Of a stretch of DNA of 64,000 nucleotides, positions 13,320 through 23,281 are shown piece after piece. The stretch comes from Capsicum annuum (taxonomy: Eukaryota > Streptophyta > Magnoliopsida > Solanales > Solanaceae). The stretch spans positions 112,318,993 to 112,382,992 of the forward strand of contig NC_061120.1 of assembly GCF_002878395.1 (NCBI RefSeq), in the 5' to 3' direction. A program made the translations under genes and the position numbers. A model generated the notes under the pieces. That model was not told the origin of the DNA. It saw nothing but the letters and a program-made list of their open reading frames with translations, and ran no database searches. The first letter of the stretch is position 1, and every line of letters starts with the position of its first letter.

Positions 13320-13520
13320 GATTTAATGATATAATAATAAGTTGATAAATATTAGTTAGTTGATAAATAATGACTAGTTGATAAGTGATGATTAACCGCT
13401 ATATGAGAATTAGTTGATATGCGATGTTTAGTTGATAAAGGATGATTTAATAATACATGAAAACTAGTTGCTACATGATAGATAGTTGATGAGTGTTGAC
13501 CCATTTGCAGATGATAAATA
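13320..13520 (+). repeat. Third short repeat array inside the LTR (TAGTTGATAA units)
   Basis: TAGTTGATAAATGATG-like units recur at roughly 20-35 bp spacing, with TAGTTGAT seen at least six times. It is strongly diverged and is a third, unrelated repeat within the same LTR. Confidence 0.55.
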
Positions 13521-14330
13521 TGGTAAATCGATGTCTATTGTGAGGCATGTCTTGAATGAATTCCAATTATATTATGAGATTTGGTAAATGACGATGGTAC
13601 GTTATTCTATCTTATTTGTACCTTCCAAGCTTATGGGGGCTTACAATTGACTATTTAATTTTCCATATTAGTTGGCGTATGGGAGTCAATTTTGCAATTA
13701 TGACTGCATGTATTGATGCTTTATGTTGTGTTATGCTATTATTCTAATTTATGTACTTATTTATGCACAGCAATATTGGTGTGGATTCTGGTTCATTTTT
13801 GTACCTTGGCTTTGTTATGTTATCTTACATTTTATCATACTTGTATCAGGATTTAGCTCAGTTGACCTATGATGTCTAATGAGTACCCATTTTTTTGGTA
13901 CTTATACTACACTTATGTACCTTTTTAGTGTAGATCTGAGTACTAGTTGCCGCTGTTGATCGACACTTGTACCCTATTAATATCCGAAGATAGGGTGATC
14001 TCTTAGTGTCAGATTCACCTATTTTCTGCTATCTTTCTATGTTCAATCTTTTGTTTTGAGATAGATTGTTTTGACTATTTTAGATACTTTGGGTTGTATT
14101 TATAGTTGCTCTTGTACTGGCACTACCAAGTCGTGCGATGGTATTTATGTAGTGACTACCTTTAAACTATTTCTATTTCCTTGCTTATTTATTGTGTTGG
14201 ATTCCCTATTAGGCCTTTTTGGGGCATTTCCATCAAGTTAATCCATTGTGTATAGCTTGGATTATGATTTGGCTTACCTACTAGCGGGATAGAGTAGGTG
14301 TTATCATGACTTGTAAATCGGGTCGTGACA

Positions 14331-14542
14331 GCTCTATTGAGCCTTTAGGCTATTTTTGAGCAGCCTTATATATCATTAATTCCCCTTCATTGATTGATCG
14401 TCATTTGATATAAAGCTCCTAAGTACTTTAGTTGAAAATTTCTAAGGTTAAGTAGTCTAAAAATTATGAAGGAAAAAGGTGAAAGTGAAGACCCAAAAAT
14501 AGTAGTTATTGATGTGAAAAATTTGATGGGATGTAGTTGGGA
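14331..14542. other. 212-bp unassigned spacer between two gypsy elements
   Basis: It lies between the CGTGACA end of the plus-strand LTR and the first recognisable base of the truncated minus-strand LTR. No coding or repeat match is evident. Confidence 0.5.
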
Positions 14543-14911
14543 GTGAATCAAATACTGAATATTGAACATCTATCTGAAATAGTCTAGTCTGAAAAACCTC
14601 TAACAATCTAAATATGGAGTTGATGGGACAGCCCCCAACTAACTCCGACTACTGAAAATATAGTAAAACTAAAATAACAACTTTGTTCTCAAACTATGAG
14701 GACTCACCACTAACTCTGTTGTTGATAATCTGGGCTGCTAAGTATGGTCAGGAGCTCGTGCGTCTAAACCTATGATATAAGACATCATAGCACAAAAGAA
14801 AGGTATGCATCTGTACTTTGAATGTACTGGTATGATAGGTGAGGTAAGGCCGAATGCATAGGTTCATATACATGAAAAATAACTGACTGAATGGCATGAA
14901 CATAAATGAAT
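14543..14911 (-). repeat. Partial third LTR of the tandem chromovirus array
   Basis: It matches the region 15835-16205 of the middle LTR (shared TGAAATAGTCTAGTCT, CTATGAGGACTCACC and CATAGCACAAAAGAAAGG). Both LTR ends are gone. At the high-coordinate side it is fused at about 14912 directly to gag, so pol, the polypurine tract and the LTR start are deleted. Confidence 0.85.
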
Positions 14912-15671
14912 AAGAATACTCTTTCACTGTCATGTTGCCCTGCTTTAGATTAATTAACTCCAAAACCTTCGCTTCCCTCAACTCCAATAGGTAGAACCTA
15001 TCCAGAAAATCAATGGCAAACTCCTCCCATTCTATGGTCCCTATATCTGCGGCTCTCTCTACCTTCCACTGCTTGAACTATGAGTGAGCCACATCCTGCA
15101 ACTAATATTCGACTAACTCTACGCTCTCACTCGCAGTCACCCCCATAATATTTGTGACTTTTTTCACTTGATCAAGGTATTCCTGTGGGTCCTCCTCTGA
15201 CTTAGACCTAGTAAAGGTTAGAGGGTTCATTCAGGTAAAGTCTCGAATTCTAGCTGCAGCAGTATTGGCAACTGGGTTGGCCAGGACAGCAACTGGGCGT
15301 TCATTCTAGGATTCCACAGAATGAGCTAGAGTGGTAAAAGATGCTCTGAATTCTGCATAGGAAACATGCTCGTCCAGAGGATCTAGCTAGACGGGCGGAG
15401 ATGCTGGCTAATTTCCTATTCTCCTTCTTTTGTTCTTTTTGGAAGGCATATTTTGTAAGCAGAAGTAAGAAAAGGATTAGACTAAGAGTGTAATTTGAGC
15501 TGATACTCACTCGTATGATATGAATACTGAAGAAGGGAAACATTTCCTAAAACACCTCATAGCCTCTTGTCCATAAGTGTGGAGCGCTATACACCCATTC
15601 ACAAGACTCTACTAGATACGGCTTTCAGACTTCCTAGAACTCTGTTGAACCTTAGGCTCTAATACCAAGTT
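14912..15671 (-). pseudogene. Duplicated 5' leader and gag fragment of the tandem copy
   Basis: It is colinear with 22536-23281: primer-binding site (15655-15668, one change), leader, gag start (MPSKKNK near 15449) and part of the gag domain up to KQGNMTVKEYS. The open frame 14987-14748 then runs out of gag into LTR sequence (KEYS then YSFMF), which marks the deletion junction exactly. Several in-frame stops occur earlier. It is the remains of the internal region of a second element sharing the LTR at 15672-18152. Confidence 0.85.
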
Positions 15672-18152
15672 TGTAACGCCCCGAGTCTACACCCCGGACG
15701 TCACACGGTGCTCATAATCTCCAAGGACCACAAGCTAATCTATGAATGGTACCTGCTGTAATCACTAAATGATAATACTATAAAAATGCAAAAATTTGGC
15801 TAAACTTCCATAAGGTTCAAAACTGAATCAAATACTGATATGTAAATACTGAATACTGAATATTTGTCTGAAATAGTCTAGTCTAAAAAACCTCTAACTA
15901 TCTGAATATGGAGTTGATAGGATAAGCCCCCAACTAACTCCGACTACTGAAAATATACTGAAATGAAATAACAACTCTGTCCTTAAACTATGAGGACTCA
16001 CCACAAACTCTGCTGCTGATAATCTGGGTTGCTAAGTATGGTCAGGAGCCCGTGCGTTCGAACCTATGATATAAGACATCATAGCACAAAAGAAAGGTAT
16101 GTGTCAGTACTTTGAATGTACTGGTATGCTAGGTGGGGTAAGGCTGAATACATGGGTTCATATGCATGAACATAACTGACTAAATGGCATGAACATAACT
16201 GAATGAGAGTACGTGTATACCTGAAACTACTGTAAATACTGATTATGCAATGTTATGCACATAACTACGTGTAATGTAACTGAGATTTCATTAACATTAA
16301 ATAATAAGTTTCGAAAACTAAATAACTGATAGCTGAGTTTAATGATACTGTATTACTATTAACTGAGAGACTGCTTCTGATAGTCCTAATTTTGTAGAAT
16401 TGAACTGAGTTCTATACTAAGCTGGGTGACTGTATCTGACAGTCCTGATTCTAAAACTGAAGTGAGGTTTAATATTGAGTTTGAAATTAAAACTGTGGGA
16501 GTATTCATCTAACCGACATAACCAATTATGAACTGAGTTGGGGTCCAACCTGTGACCCCAGTTGGAAGAGTGTTAGCACCTTGCAAAGAGATACTAACAA
16601 TAGCTATAAGTTAACTCTCTCTGACAGGAAGCCCTTTCGTCAACCCTCGCTGGCAGAGAAACTCGGACAAGATGTATCAACCCTAGACTGGTAGGAATAC
16701 ATCTCAACCTACGCTGGCTATGTAGTTCTGTAACATAGGGATTGCTACTAAGTGTCAAACCCTCTACTGACAGGAATGCCCCCATCCTAGGGTTCGCTCG
16801 GTGTTGATTCCTACTCCCAACTGAATAGATAATAAATTAATTTCAAGACTATACTAGGCTTGACTAAATTGTTACTGATCGTGTTGTTTATCTGAACTGG
16901 ACTGAGTTCACTAAGTTTTAATAACTGACTGAATACTTTGAGTTCTATTAACTGGCTGAATGTACTGAGTTTTATTATCTATCTGAGTACTACTGGACGT
17001 GACATAACTAAGACTATTCTGAAACTACTATAAATCTAGGTAAAAAGCTATATTATCGGGTTTTAGATACCCCCAGGACTCGATTGCATAAATTGTAAAA
17101 CATAGCACAATCTTGAAAGCATGATAGCTAGACACTTTGTCACATATCATTCATTGGGGCATTTTAGTAAACACTTGCATGGCATGAACTTGTATACATG
17201 CTAACATGATATGATTTTATTACTCAACTCACATGAACAATTCCTCAAATGCTTGGGAAGCATAATTTATTCACATGACAATACTACAACATGCGAGCAT
17301 CATGATCAAAATCCCAAACTCATAAATTTAAGGGCTTTTAACATGAAACCATATAACAACACACATATGCTATTTGTTTCTCAAGAAACTTGCAATTAAT
17401 CATGGATTATAAACCCAACTATATCATAATCATGTATACAATCAAATTCAACATGAAATTCATGAAAAAAAATCAACTTTTAATTTGAAAAGGGTTCTTG
17501 AACTCCAAGCGTAGAACCTTTGGATGAACACCTAACATACCTTGATACTTGAATTCATGAATATTGATGGTGAATTTCTTGAATCTTGATCTTGAATTGA
17601 TGGACTAGGGTTTATTCTTGAGAGGTTTTAGTGAATAATGAGAGTATTTTGCCTATTGATGGTTTAATCTCGTGTTTTGGGGCTGAATAGAAGTGGGGGA
17701 AATGTCCTAAATACCCCTCTAGATGCTGATTTAATTACTGAAAAGTGTGCCCAGCGGTGCACATACCGACGCACCCATTGATGGTATCAACATGATGACC
17801 ATCGCGCTACGTCGAGTTCTCGTTGGTTCACTAGAATTGCACTGAAAGCTGGGGGGAAATTATCTGTCGACGTATCGAGATCGCGTTGACCCACTATTTT
17901 GGTCACCTGAATATGATTCAAACGAGGTTCGAAAAATCCAAAACTCACCCAGAGTGACCTATTGACACACCTGATCATGATTCAATCCAAGGATCGATGT
18001 TTTAAGGTCATAAGGGTCATAAAATAGGATCGCCAACTTATGAAGGATAAAATAATTCTAAGTATAAACACTTAGCTGAAATTTCTAAGTCTGGGACCTC
18101 TTTTCAAGCATTAACTGACTGAGTTAAGCTTAGGATTTTGTGGGGTCTTACA
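15672..18152 (-). repeat. Middle LTR of the chromovirus array (2481 bp)
   Basis: On the plus strand it reads TGTAACGCCCCGAG at 15672 to GGGGTCTTACA at 18152. On the coding strand it therefore starts TGTAAGACCCC. It is about 2.5 kb and aligns along its length with 23282-25712. A polypurine tract lies just upstream (18155-18166) and a primer-binding site just downstream (about 15655), so it acts both as 3' LTR of one copy and 5' LTR of the next. Confidence 0.92.
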
Positions 18153-18154
18153 AT

Positions 18155-18166
18155 ATTTCCCCCTTG
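18155..18166 (-). promoter_or_regulatory. Polypurine tract (plus-strand primer) of the chromovirus
   Basis: The coding strand reads AAGGGGGAAATAT, ending two or three bases before the LTR start TGTAAGACC. This is the position and composition expected for priming of second-strand synthesis. Confidence 0.85.
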
Positions 18167-18523
18167 GGAACATTCGTACTTGAATGAGACTAACAAAGCT
18201 GAGAATATTGTTAGACTGATTTTACATATTGGACATGCACAACTAAAGTGTGATTACATGGCTGAAAGTACTGATATACTAAGTTATCATACTGAACATA
18301 CATAACTGAAGCATGACTGAGTTCTAAAAATATGACACCTTACTGAGCTGTTTCATGAAGGTATGCATGATATGAGAATGCTATGCAACTGAACTGATAC
18401 AGAGTTGTAAAGGTAATCTGAGTATGGAACTGAGTAAATTTAAGGAAAACTGTTACCTTAAGCTGAGTCTGAGTTTGCAGAGAAGAGGTGAGGATACTTG
18501 GTCCATATATCTTCTTCTTCTTC

Positions 18524-18922
18524 TCAAGTAGCTCCCTCTGCGGACTGATTCTGCCAAAGAACTTTGACTAAAAGAACCTCTTTGTTCCTTAGTCTACGAA
18601 CCTGAAAATTAAGAATTTCAACTGGGATTTCCTCATAAGAGAGGCTATTCTGGACATCAATTCCCTCAATCGGGACTACAACTACTGGGTTACCTATGTA
18701 CTTCTTTAGCAAGGAGATACGAAATATTGGCTGCACTAAAGCTAAGTCTGAAGGCAACTCAAGCTCGTAAGCTACCTTCCCAAAATGGCTAAGAATTCGG
18801 TAAAGACCGACATATAGGGGATTGAGTATCCCCTTCTTGCCAAACCTCTTCACTCCTCTCATAGTAGATATTTTCAAATATACATAATCACCAATCTCAA
18901 ATTTGAGATCCTTTCTTTGCAC
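18524..18922 (-). pseudogene. Integrase C-terminus plus chromodomain
   Basis: A 132-codon open stretch. The N-terminal part reads DYVYLKISTMRGVKRFGKKG followed by L.P.Y.GLYRIL, the conserved segment after the integrase core. It continues through AYELELPSDLA and ISLLKKYIG. The C-terminal VEILNFQVRRLRNKEV with LLVKVLWQNQSAEGAT is a chromodomain: the aromatic VLW and the EATWE position are recognisable, though the final Trp codon is lost to a stop. The chromodomain recognises histone marks in this clade (family knowledge). It lies about 370 bp upstream of the polypurine tract. Confidence 0.88.
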
Positions 18923-18940
18923 ATCTGCATATGATTTTTA

Positions 18941-19760
18941 TCATCTCTGAGCTGTCTTAAGCCTTTCCCTAATCAAATAAACTTTTTCTAAGGCATCAAA
19001 TACCAAGTCAGGCCCTACCACTGCGGCCTCGCCCACTTCAAACCAATCAATGGGAGATCTACATATCCTCCCATAGAGTGCCTTAAATGGGGCCATCTGA
19101 ATGCTGGAATGATAACTGTTATTATATGCGAACTCAATCAAAAGCAAGTGGTCATCCCAACTACCCTTAAAGTCAATGGCACATGCCCTTAACATATCCT
19201 CCAAAGTCTGAATGGTACTTTCTGCTTGACCATCTGTCTGATGGTTAAAGGTTGTACTAAGGTGAACTTGAGTACTAAGACCCTTTTGGAAGGCTTTCTA
19301 GAAATAAGAGATAAACTGGGTACCTCTATCTGAGATAATAGATACTGGGACTCCGTGTAACCTTACCAACTCTCTGACATAGATTTTGGTATAGTCCTCG
19401 ACTTAATAAGAGGTATGAACTGGAAAGAAGTGAGCTAATTTGGTCATCCTATCTATAATGATCCAAATCAAATCATGTTGGCGACGAGTACGAGGCAAAC
19501 CCGTCACAAAATCTATGTTCACTTCCTCCGACTTTCATATGGGAATACTGAACTCCTGCATAGATCCATTGGGCTTCTAATGCTCAATATTAACCTACTG
19601 GCACATAAAGCACTTAGTTACAAACTCTGCAATGTCCCTTTACATCCCACTCCACCAATAGATCTCCCACAAATTGTGGTACATCTTAGTGTCCCCTGGA
19701 TGAATAGAGTAACGTGCACCGTGCACTTCTGCAAGAATCTATTTCCTCAAGTCATCTACA
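18941..19760 (-). pseudogene. Integrase core
   Basis: From high to low coordinates the translation shows [43 protein letters not shown] and TTFNHQTDGQAESTIQTLE. It continues through the open piece at 19204-18941, which has MLRACAIDFKGSWDDHL, FAYNNSYHSSIQMAPF and YGRICRSPI. The catalytic Asp (DFVTGLP), Asp (ISDRG) and Glu (QAEST) are all visible, but stops separate the parts. Without a working frame it is inactive. Confidence 0.88.
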
Positions 19761-19921
19761 CCTGGCACGGATAACCAACCCTGGCAATGCAACACACCAT
19801 CTCCCTCTTGGGAGAAAACCTCTACTTTCTAATCTCTGACTGACTCTTTTAACTTGACTAGACTGAGATCTCTGTCCTACTTTTCCTTCACTTCAAAAAC
19901 TAAAGATAATTCTGAACTATC

Positions 19922-20500
19922 CTACACCCACACACTACCCTCTGCTAAATCAACTAAGCATACACCTAGTCGGTCAAGTTTATGAACTTCCTGAACTAAC
20001 TTCTTCTTACCATCCTCCACATGAGCAACACTACCCATAGACATCTTACTGAGAGTATCAGCCACTACACTGGCCTTCCTCAGATGATACAGGATGCTTA
20101 TGTCATAGTCTTTCAATAACTCTAACTACCTTCTCTGACATAGGTTCAGATCTTTTTGAGAAAACACATACTGCAGGCTTTTATGGTCTGTGAAGATATC
20201 TACATGTACCCCATAGAAATAATGGCTCCAAATCTTTAAGGCAAATACGACAACTGCTAATTCAAGATCATGATTAGGGTAATTATTTTCATGGGGCTTA
20301 AGTTACCTAGAGACATAGGCTATAAACTTACCACTATGCATCAAAACACACCTCAAACCCACTCTGGAAGTATCACAATATACCACAAACCCATCTGAGC
20401 CATCTGGTAAAGTCAAAACTAGGGATGTAGTAAGTCGAGTCTTTAACTCCTGAAAACTTATCTCACAAGAATCTGACCACTGGAACTTGACTTTCTTCTA
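19922..20500 (-). pseudogene. RNase H
   Basis: The translation has YCDTSRVGLRCVLMHSGK near 20380, [20 protein letters not shown] and [11 protein letters not shown], then [10 protein letters not shown] and DYDISILYHLRKASVVADTL. These are the standard RNase H landmarks, with the catalytic Asp residues in YCD and TDHKSL. A stop separates it from the RT piece upstream. Confidence 0.85.
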
Positions 20501-20610
20501 AGTCAATCTGGACATGGGGGATGCAATAGAAAAAATCCTTCAACAAACCATTGGTAATAGCCAACCAAATCCAAGAAACTCCTGATATCTGATGGAGAGA
20601 TAGGTCTGGG

Positions 20611-21252
20611 CTAGTTTCTCACTGCTTCAGTCTGTTGAGAATCAACCCTAATGCCATCATCAAAAACTATATGACCAAGGAAAGCTACTGACCTTAGCCA
20701 AAATTTGCACTTACTGAATTTGGCGAACAACTGGTGGGTTCTGAGAGTTTGTAACACTATTCTGAGATGGTCTGCATGATCATGTTCACTGCGGGAGTAG
20801 ACAAGAATGTCATCAATGAAGACTATGATGAACATGTCCAAGTACTACCTAAGCATGCAGTTCATCAAGTCCATAAAGGCTGTTGGAGCATTGGTAAGAC
20901 CAAATGATATAACTAAGAATTCAAAGTGACCATACCATATTTTGAAAACTATTTTTAGAATGTCACATTCTCTAACTCTAAGCTGGTGATAGCCTGATCT
21001 GAGGTTTATCTTAGAAAAGTAACTAGCACCCTGAAGTTGGTCAAATAAGTCATCGATTCTGGGAAGTGGATACTTGTTCTTGACCATGACTTTATTTAGC
21101 TGATGGTATTCTATACACATTCTAAGAGAACTATTTTTCTTACGCACAAACAAAATATTTGCACCCCAAGGAGATATATTTGGTCTGATGAATCCCTTAT
21201 CTAGGAGATCCTTCAACTGTTCTTTTAACTTTTTGAGTTCTGTTGGAACCAT
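20611..21252 (-). pseudogene. Reverse transcriptase (two open pieces split by one stop)
   Basis: Two open pieces (21252-20845 and 20841-20611) lie in the same frame, separated by a single stop codon. The first has [55 protein letters not shown] (catalytic Asp changed to Asn in INLRSG) and [16 protein letters not shown]. The second holds the active-site box [10 protein letters not shown]. The RT is the best preserved part of the element but has at least one disabling stop and an active-site change. Confidence 0.9.
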
Positions 21253-21589
21253 TTAGTATAGCGACATAGAGAAAGGCTTAGTATCTAGAAGAAGGTCTAT
21301 TCTGAAAAAATTTCTCGCTCGAGGGGGACTCCAGGAAGATCTTTGAGAAATACATTTGGGAATTCACATGCTACTGGAACTGACTCTAGATTAGGGGTCT
21401 CTGAACTAGAGTCTTTAACTCAGATAAGATGATAAACACACCCCTTAGATATCATTTTGTTGCCCTAAGGTAGGAAATAAGCTGACTCTCAAGTGTTGAA
21501 GTATTACACCTCCACTCAAGGATAGGTTCATTCAGAAACTAAAATTGGACAACTTTATTTCTACAGTCAACTGAAGCATAGCATGAATG

Positions 21590-21871
21590 AAGCCAATCCA
21601 TGTTGAGAATGACATCAAAATTGGTTATCTCTAATTCTGCTAAGTCTGCTGAAGTGACTTTTTAAGATACCACAACCGGATAGTTCCTGTATACCCATTG
21701 GGCTATGATAGATTTACCCACTAGGGTAGAGGCTGAGAAGGGATCTGCTAGGATTTTGAGACTGACTCCGAAGTCAACATCTATATAAGGAGTTACAAAG
21801 GACAAAGAAGTTCCTAGAACAAGCAAAGCATAAATGTGCAAATGAAAAACTTGTAACGTACCAGTGACCAC
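21590..21871 (-). pseudogene. Aspartic protease region
   Basis: A 69-codon open segment reads ALLVLGTSLSFVTPYIDVDF, where the protease active site (LFDSGASHSFV in relatives) has become VLGTSLSFV, so the catalytic Asp is missing. In the next frame NFDVILNMDWLHS corresponds to DVILGMDWL. It lies between the gag zinc knuckles and RT, as expected. Confidence 0.75.
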
Positions 21872-22039
21872 ATCAGGAGAACTTTCCTGATTCTGTCAGG
21901 ACTGAAGTGCATAAAGCCTATTTGGGCATTGCCCACTCGTAGCACTGAAAGTGGTACCCTGCTGATTTGGATGACCAGAATGAGCTAAAGAGCGATTATG
22001 CTGACTCTGCGAACATACCTAAAAATACTCTCTAACCCT

Positions 22040-22130
22040 ATGGCTTGGCTTGCCACATTCGAAACATACATCGCTGCAAGCCCTGCAGACACCCTAGTGG
22101 TTTCTGCCATACTTCTGGCAAAGAGGATTC
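22040..22130 (-). pseudogene. Gag zinc-knuckle region
   Basis: Minus-strand translation gives NPLCQKYGRNH, a stop, then GVCRACSDVCFECGKPSHRV. This matches the paired CCHC knuckles of chromovirus gag, which bind element RNA. One knuckle (CFECGKPSH) keeps its spacing and the other is broken by the stop. Confidence 0.7.
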
Positions 22131-22285
22131 ATTTGGTAACAGCTAACACTACCCTAAGGTTTAGGGCCTGGTGTCCTATCCTTATTGCGATCTTTAAATT
22201 TTGGCACCGGAGCACTGGCTGAGGACGGAGCTGGAACTAAAGATTTAGGGCAGAACGAAGAATGATTTCCCCCCTCTAACTTAGG

Positions 22286-23059
22286 CTAAGTGAAGTTAAA
22301 GCTACCTATTCTAGCTCTCTTATTCTCCTTCTCCCTCTCCTTATTCTTAACCTTCTCTATCTGTTGAGCATGGACCATGAGCCTGGATATGTCCATCTCC
22401 TTAATCAGCTTTGTTGTCCTACACTCCTTGACCACACTGTTAGACACCCCAAACACAAACTTGCACATATTAGATCTTCTATCTGCTACCACAAGAGGGG
22501 CATATCTGGCTAACTGAGTAAACTTGAGAGAATACTCTTTCACTGTCATATTTCCCTGCTTCAGATTAATGAACTCCAAAACCTTTTCTTTCCTCAACTC
22601 CAGTGGGAAGAACCTATCCAGAAAATCAGTGGCAAACTACTCCCATTCTATTGGTTTTGCATCTGTGGCCCTTTTTAGCTTTCACTGCTTGAACCATGAG
22701 TGAGCTACATCCTGCAACTGATATACGGCTAACTCCGTGCTCTCATAGTCACCCCCATAATATCTGTGACTTTCTGCACCTAATCAAGGAATTTCGGTGG
22801 GTCCTCCTGACTTAGACATAGTAAAGGTTGGAGGATTCATTCGGGTAAAGTCTTGAATTCTAGCTGCAGCAGTATTGGCCACTGGGTTGGCTGAAATAGA
22901 AGTTGGGCGTTCATTCTGGGCTGCCACAGAATGAGCTAGAGTGGTGAAAGTTGCTCTGAATTTTGCATGGGAAACATGCTCGTCCAGAGAATCTGGCTGG
23001 ACAGGTAGAGGTGCTGGCTGATTTTCTGTTCTCCCTCCGTTGTTCTTTTGGGGAGGCAT
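22286..23059 (-). pseudogene. Gag (nucleocapsid/capsid) in two open pieces
   Basis: The first piece (23059-22784) begins MPPQKNNGGRTENQPAPLP, the typical short basic start of this family, and continues to ARIQDFTRMNPPTFTMSKSG. The retrotransposon gag domain follows in a shifted frame. The piece 22597-22286 carries KVLEFINLKQGNMTVKEYSL and the KFTQLARYAPLVV segment. At least one frameshift and one stop lie between the two. The start was chosen because it follows the leader and primer-binding site by about 200 bp and matches the partial copy at 15449. Confidence 0.85.
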
Positions 23060-23264
23060 ATTTTGGAAGCGAAAGTAAAAAAAAGATTAGACTAAGAGTG
23101 TAACTTAAGATCATGCTCACTCGCACGATATGAATACTGAAAGAAGGAAAACTTTTCCTAAAATGCCTCATAGCCTCATGTCCATAAGTGTGGCGCGCTA
23201 CATACCCATGTACAAGACTCTACTAGACGCGGCTTTCAGACTTCCTAGAACTCTATTGAACTTA

Positions 23265-23277
23265 GGCTCTGATACCA
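23265..23277 (-). promoter_or_regulatory. tRNA-Met(i) primer-binding site
   Basis: The coding strand reads TGGTATCAGAGCC four bases after the LTR end (GTTACA). This is the usual plant LTR-element complement to the 3' end of initiator tRNA-Met. The copy near 15655 has one change (TATTAGAG). Confidence 0.92.
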
Positions 23278-23281
23278 AGTT

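Larger units (their letters stand above)
10436..14330 (+). repeat. 3.9-kb 3' LTR of the chromovirus
   Basis: It starts TGTAATGACCC and ends GGGTCGTGACA, giving TG...CA termini with an inverted-repeat character. It follows the chromodomain region directly, so the orientation is plus. The length, 3895 bp, is large for this family because the middle (12240-13520) is expanded by several minisatellites. No matching 5' LTR is in the window. Confidence 0.8.
18153..23281 (-). mobile_element. Internal region of near-full-length chromovirus (gag-pol)
   Basis: 5129 bp between two LTRs. In coding order on the minus strand: primer-binding site, gag, protease, reverse transcriptase, RNase H, integrase, chromodomain, polypurine tract. 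All domains of a Del/Tekay-type Ty3/gypsy element are present, but stops and frameshifts interrupt gag and pol, so it cannot encode a working polyprotein. With its LTRs (15672-25712) the element is about 10 kb. Confidence 0.92.

Noticed and set aside
19475..19774. Plus-strand 99-codon frame
   Set aside because: Antisense of the chromovirus integrase core; the minus-strand translation carries the catalytic motifs.
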